A stretch of 24,833 nucleotides of DNA from an uncultured Prevotella sp. (GTDB lineage: Bacteria; Bacteroidota; Bacteroidia; Bacteroidales; Bacteroidaceae): contig CALBYK010000279.1 of NCBI GenBank assembly GCA_937889855.1, forward strand, positions 1-24,833. Reading direction: 5' to 3'. The translations under genes were made by a program, and so were the position numbers. Positions 21,229-24,833 of the stretch are shown here, in pieces. Each line of letters starts with the position of its first letter. Position 1 is the first letter of the stretch. The notes under the pieces are model-generated. The model worked only from the letters and a program-made list of their open reading frames with translations. It made no database searches and was not told the origin of the DNA.

Positions 21229-21954
21229 CTATTTCCTCTTGTCTTTTGCAGTCAGGTCGTCAACAACAGAAACGATGAAATACCATGCGATAATAACCCA
21301 AAAGCTCTCAAGCAGGCCGAGCCATAAAATCATCACCGCCGAAAACACAATGAACGAGTAACGCAACTCATTGCCCTTCCATCCCCACTGCTTGAACTTG
21401 AGGGCGAACATCGGAATCTCAGACACCATGAGCCACGAGCTGACGCAAACCATTGCCAAGACAGCCACAGTCATCCACGGCGACGACTCCAGTACATCGG
21501 TGCGCGAGACGAGCAGCGAGCCCCAGAACAGGGCGTTGGCAGGCGTAGGCAATCCGATGAATGACGTTGTCTGGCGTGTGTCGAGGTTGAACTTTGCAAG
21601 TCGTAATGCCGAGAATGCTGCCATAACGAAGGCAAAGTAAGGAATATAATCTGACACCGGGGCGAGTATTGAAGGATATTCCATTACCGACAATTGCGCG
21701 AAGACGATGGAAGCCGGAGCCACACCGAACGTCACGTCGTCTGCAAGAGAGTCAAGTTCTTTGCCGATAGGAGAGCTGACGCCAAGCAAGCGGGCACTCA
21801 TGCCGTCGAAGAAGTCGAACACAGCACCGATCACTATCCACACAATGGCTGTCTTGGCATCCCCGCAAAGGGCAAACACTGTGGCTATACATCCTGACAC
21901 GAGGTTGCCGCAGGTGATGGTGTTGGGGATATTACGAGTTATAAAATTTGACAT
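21229..21954 (-). CDS. pssA: CDP-diacylglycerol--serine O-phosphatidyltransferase
   Basis: Makes phosphatidylserine from CDP-diacylglycerol and serine at the inner membrane; psd upstream then decarboxylates it to phosphatidylethanolamine. The 241 residues carry the complete CDP-alcohol phosphatidyltransferase motif D-x2-DG-x2-AR-x8-G-x3-D-x3-D (Asp47, Asp50, Gly51, Ala54-Arg55, Gly64, Asp68, Asp72), with the last Asp the expected catalytic base. Several hydrophobic helices follow (for example YIPYFAFVMAAFSALRLAKF, MTVAVLAMVCVSSWLM). It is the membrane, Bacillus-type PssA, not the soluble E. coli type. Its own -7 box lies 78 nt before the ATG, so it may be transcribed both from psd and by itself. 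Confidence 0.96.
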   Translation of the reverse strand: MSNFITRNIPNTITCGNLVSGCIATVFALCGDAKTAIVWIVIGAVFDFFDGMSARLLGVSSPIGKELDSLADDVTFGVAPASIVFAQLSVMEYPSILAPVSDYIPYFAFVMAAFSALRLAKFNLDTRQTTSFIGLPTPANALFWGSLLVSRTDVLESSPWMTVAVLAMVCVSSWLMVSEIPMFALKFKQWGWKGNELRYSFIVFSAVMILWLGLLESFWVIIAWYFIVSVVDDLTAKDKRK

Positions 21955-22031
21955 AGTGTTGAGTATTTTTATTGGATTACACTTTTATATACATAAAAAA
22001 GACCATGAATGGAGACTTATGATTTTCCTCG

Positions 22032-22039
22032 CAAAGTTA
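22032..22039 (-). promoter_or_regulatory. Bacteroidetes -7 box between psd and pssA
   Basis: CAAAGTTA on the plus strand gives TAACTTTG in the 138-bp gap, ending 78 nt before the pssA ATG. The same word as at four other genes here. No clear -33. Confidence 0.5.
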
Positions 22040-22092
22040 ATCATAATTCTCGATTCCTGGCCATTCATTTCCATTTAAAAGTTATATCTTTG

Positions 22093-22785
22093 TCATTTCA
22101 GCTTGGCTATGACAGTCTGGTCGCCCGTTGTCGCCTGCCCCATCTTTACACATATCTCGGTGCCAAGCGGCAAATACACGTCCACACGCGAGCCGAACTT
22201 TATGAAGCCCAAATGCTCGTCTATATAACATTCCTCGCCCTCCTTGGCATACGTGACGATGCGGCGCGCCACGGCGCCGGCAATCTGGCGACATAAGATG
22301 TCGGTGCCTTCAGGGGTTGTTATCACCACGTCCGCGTGCTCGTTCTCCTCGCTTGCCTTTGGCAGCCATGCCTTGTGGTAGTTGCCGTTGTGGTGGGCCA
22401 CCACCTTGACCTTTCCGTCCACGGGGAACCAGTTGGCATGGACGTTGAACAGGCTCATGAAGATGCTCACCATTATGCGGCGTTCATGGAAATAGGTATC
22501 CTCGTCAACTTCCTCTATCACCACGATGCGTCCGTCGGCCGGAGCGACCACGATTTTGTCGGTATCCTCAGACGGGAAATAGCGCACAGGACAACGGAAG
22601 AAGTTTATCACTATGCAGTAGACAACGCCAAACACTACCGAGAAGCACCAAAACGGTGCCTTGTTGTCGCAGAATCGCCAAAGCAACAGCGCAATGGCAG
22701 CAATAGCTATGAAGCCATATACGAGCGTGTCGGTACCTTCACGGTGAAGGCGTATTTTCTTTAGTTTCTTTATTCTCTTAATCAT
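22093..22785 (-). CDS. psd: Phosphatidylserine decarboxylase, short (PSD-B related) form
   Basis: Pyruvoyl enzyme decarboxylating phosphatidylserine to phosphatidylethanolamine. The 230 residues have two hydrophobic helices near the N-terminus (about 21-36 and 44-62), then VVAPADGRIVVIEEV (Asp84), IFMSLFNVHANWFPVDG (His116), and the self-cleavage site GFIKFGSRVDVYLP, where Ser199 of GSR becomes the pyruvoyl group in place of the LGST of E. coli Psd. Short length and GSR mark the compact archaeal-type PSD common in Bacteroidetes. It opens the lipid operon psd-pssA-DUF4834-MutS-like and has a good -33/-7 promoter 112 nt upstream. The divergent dnaE promoter lies about 100 bp further on. Confidence 0.95.
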   Translation of the reverse strand: MIKRIKKLKKIRLHREGTDTLVYGFIAIAAIALLLWRFCDNKAPFWCFSVVFGVVYCIVINFFRCPVRYFPSEDTDKIVVAPADGRIVVIEEVDEDTYFHERRIMVSIFMSLFNVHANWFPVDGKVKVVAHHNGNYHKAWLPKASEENEHADVVITTPEGTDILCRQIAGAVARRIVTYAKEGEECYIDEHLGFIKFGSRVDVYLPLGTEICVKMGQATTGDQTVIAKLK

Positions 22786-22896
22786 TGTTGGTTTATTGGA
22801 AGATAGGCAGTAATTGGTTGTTGTTAACTATCGCTTTGACTGTCCTTGCAAAAGAATGCCTAATATTTCGCATTGCATGGACGCATTATATCTGTG

Positions 22897-22928
22897 CAAA
22901 GGTAGCGGTTTTTTACGAAAATGACAAA
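22897..22928 (-). promoter_or_regulatory. Bacteroidetes promoter (-33/-7) of psd
   Basis: On the minus strand TTTG (22928-22925) is followed after 20 nt by TACCTTTG (22904-22897). Spacing equals that at hpt. The -7 box ends 112 nt before the psd ATG, so the leader is about 100 nt; I see no named riboswitch in it. Confidence 0.7.
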
Positions 22929-23017
22929 TTTTTTAATGTTTCTTCACGGCTTCACAACTAAAAACTACAGATTATAAATCTTTTCACGACAACGGCTCTT
23001 ATCTCACATATTTTATT

Positions 23018-23025
23018 TAATTTTG
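23018..23025 (+). promoter_or_regulatory. Bacteroidetes -7 box for dnaE
   Basis: TAATTTTG fits TAnnTTTG and ends 39 nt before the dnaE ATG. No -33 TTTG at ideal spacing. Confidence 0.5.
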
Positions 23026-23063
23026 TAGTATCTATTCAAAAAAATCCAGTTTCTCACAATAAT

Positions 23064-24833
23064 ATGGAAGATTTCATTCACCTGCACGTCCATACCTACT
23101 ACTCCATTCTCGACGGACAGTCGCCCGTACAGAAGATTGTCGACAAGGCTGTCGCCAACGGCATGAAGGGCATGGCCATAACCGACCACGGCAACATGTT
23201 TGGCGTGAAAGAGCTGTACAACTACTGCAACAAGATAAACGGCAAGCTCAAGGACGAGGGCAAGGAGCCTTTCAAGCCCATCTTCGGATGCGAGATGTAT
23301 GTGGCACACCGGCGCAAGTCGGACCGCGTGAAGGAGAAAGGCGACATGGGCGGCTACCACCTTATTGTGCTCGCCAAGAACTACCATGGCTACAAGAACC
23401 TCATCAAGCTCGTCTCACGGGCATGGGTTGACGGCTACTACATGCGCCCGCGTACCGACCGCGAAGACCTGGAGAAATACCACGAGGACCTTATTGTGTG
23501 CTCGGCGTGTATTGCCGGCGAGGTGCCTGCCAAGATTCTAAAGGGCGACATGGCTGGAGCACGCGAGGCGATAGAGTGGTACAAGCGCGTGTTTGGCGAC
23601 GACTACTATCTTGAGCTTCAGCGCCACGAGGTGAAGGACCCCCACCTGCGGGCAAACCGCGAGACATTCCCGTTGCAGCAGCGTGCCAACAAGGAGCTCA
23701 TAAAGCTCGCCAAGGAGTATGGCATAAAGCTCGTGTGCACAAACGACTGCCACTTCGTTGACCAGGAAAACGCCGAGGCGCACGACCATCTGCTGTGCCT
23801 CGCCACGGGCAAGGACCTTGACGACCCGAACCGCATGCTCTACTCAAAGCAGGAGTGGTTCAAGACACGTGAGGAAATGAACGAAATCTTCTCGGACGTT
23901 CCCGAAGCCCTCTCGAACACGCTCGAGATTCTCGACAAGGTGGAATTCTACTCCATAGACCATCCGCCTATCATGCCGTTCTTTCCCATCCCGGCAGAGT
24001 TCGGCACCGAGGAGGACACACGCAAGCGCATCACCCCGGAAGAGCTGTTCCGCGAATTCACGACCGACGAGAACGGAGGCGACATCATGTCGCACGAGGA
24101 CGCGGAGAAGAAAATCAAGAAATTAGGCGGCATAGACAAACTATACAGAATAAAGTTTGAGGCCGACTACCTTGCGAAACTTGCATATGACGGCGCGAAG
24201 CGCCTGTATGGCGACCCGCTGCCCGACGACGTGCACGAGCGCGTGAAGTTTGAGCTGCACATCATGAAAACCATGGGCTTCCCTGGCTACTTCCTAATAG
24301 TCCAGGACTTTATCAACTCGGCACGCGATGAGCTGGGAGTGATGGTAGGTCCGGGACGTGGATCGGCCGCAGGCTCTGTAGTCGCGTATTGCCTCGGAAT
24401 TACAAAGATTGACCCTATCAAGTACGACCTCCTGTTCGAGCGTTTCCTCAACCCCGACCGCATCTCCCTGCCCGATATCGACACCGACTTCGACGATGAC
24501 GGGCGCGGACGTGTGCTCGAATGGGTGGAGGACAAGTACGGACACGACAAGGTGGCGCACATCATCACCTACGGCACCATGGCCACGAAGAACTCCATCA
24601 AGGACGTGGCGCGTGTGGAGAAGCTGCCGCTGCCCATCTCCAACGCCCTCTGCAAGGCCATCCCCGACAAACTGCCCGACGGTCTGAAGATGAACCTGCC
24701 CAACGCCATCAAGTGTGTGCCGGAACTGCGCGACGCCGAGGCAAGTGCCGACCCTCAGCTCGCCAACACAATAAAATATGCCAAGATGCTTGAGGGTACG
24801 GTGCGCGGCACGGGCATCCACGCCTGCGGCTTC
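23064..24833 (+). CDS. dnaE: DNA polymerase III alpha subunit (3' end outside window)
   Basis: Replicative polymerase catalytic subunit. The frame is open from ATG 23064 to the last base (590 codons). The PHP domain comes first, with HLHVH (6-10), MAITDHGNMFG, and CTNDCHF. The polymerase core follows: MGFPGYFLIVQDFI, GPGRGSAAGS (429-438), and the catalytic PDIDTDF (Asp471, Asp473, matching the PDIDVDF of E. coli). The sequence ends in VRGTGIHACGF, part of the fingers/palm. The catalytic Asp pair lies about 70 residues later than in E. coli, mostly because of an extra charged segment at about 313-363. The start is set by the family-typical beginning FIHLHVHTYYSILDG. No Shine-Dalgarno is seen. 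Confidence 0.97.
   Translation, partial: MEDFIHLHVHTYYSILDGQSPVQKIVDKAVANGMKGMAITDHGNMFGVKELYNYCNKINGKLKDEGKEPFKPIFGCEMYVAHRRKSDRVKEKGDMGGYHLIVLAKNYHGYKNLIKLVSRAWVDGYYMRPRTDREDLEKYHEDLIVCSACIAGEVPAKILKGDMAGAREAIEWYKRVFGDDYYLELQRHEVKDPHLRANRETFPLQQRANKELIKLAKEYGIKLVCTNDCHFVDQENAEAHDHLLCLATGKDLDDPNRMLYSKQEWFKTREEMNEIFSDVPEALSNTLEILDKVEFYSIDHPPIMPFFPIPAEFGTEEDTRKRITPEELFREFTTDENGGDIMSHEDAEKKIKKLGGIDKLYRIKFEADYLAKLAYDGAKRLYGDPLPDDVHERVKFELHIMKTMGFPGYFLIVQDFINSARDELGVMVGPGRGSAAGSVVAYCLGITKIDPIKYDLLFERFLNPDRISLPDIDTDFDDDGRGRVLEWVEDKYGHDKVAHIITYGTMATKNSIKDVARVEKLPLPISNALCKAIPDKLPDGLKMNLPNAIKCVPELRDAEASADPQLANTIKYAKMLEGTVRGTGIHACGF

Overview
The window looks like ordinary chromosome of a Bacteroidales bacterium (Prevotella- or Muribaculaceae-like; I cannot fix the genus). 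The evidence is the set of phylum-typical proteins (GldH lipoprotein, DUF4831 and DUF4834 proteins, RicT/PSP1 protein with a long basic tail, TPR histidine kinase with a LytTR regulator), near-absence of Shine-Dalgarno sequences, and repeated Bacteroidetes-type -7 boxes (TAnnTTTG) upstream of genes. Two promoters, before hpt and psd, also have the -33 TTTG at 20-nt spacing. I see no insertion sequence, prophage, CRISPR array, rRNA or tRNA.

Layout. Bases 1-2326 (+): 3' part of an RluB/RsuA-type 23S/16S rRNA pseudouridine synthase, an AT-rich nested inverted repeat, then asnS and a strong intrinsic terminator. Bases 2547-5392 (+): a two-gene signalling operon, a periplasmic-TPR histidine kinase and a LytTR response regulator. 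Bases 5399-9101 (-): an operon-like run of a CPA2 cation/proton antiporter with a large cytosolic tail, a LolD-type ABC ATPase and a CvfB-type S1 RNA-binding protein. Bases 9275-11863 (+): nnr (NAD(P)HX epimerase/dehydratase fusion) and an exported DUF4831 protein. Bases 11864-12202: the only long gene-poor gap, holding hairpins, a perfect 16-bp palindrome and a possible 44-codon ORF with an unusually good Shine-Dalgarno sequence. Bases 12203-13381 (-): hpt and adk, purine salvage and adenylate balance. Bases 13504-17510 (-): metF, then holB-ricT-gldH joined by 4-bp ATGA overlaps. Bases 17593-18774 (-): a FucP-family sugar transporter whose N-terminus seems broken by a 1-base deletion. Bases 18927-22785 (-): psd-pssA-DUF4834-MutS-like, the phosphatidylethanolamine pathway followed by two membrane proteins, one a membrane-anchored MutS-type ATPase. 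Bases 23064-24833 (+): the first 590 codons of dnaE, running off the window.

Most genes are housekeeping. The least explained are the membrane MutS-like ATPase with its DUF4834 partner behind the phospholipid genes, the RicT homologue with an additional N-terminal cysteine cluster translationally coupled to holB and gldH, the gap at 11864-12202, and the nested inverted repeat before asnS. I did not find an obvious new defence or mobile system. Family assignments come from motif recognition by eye; no database search was run.
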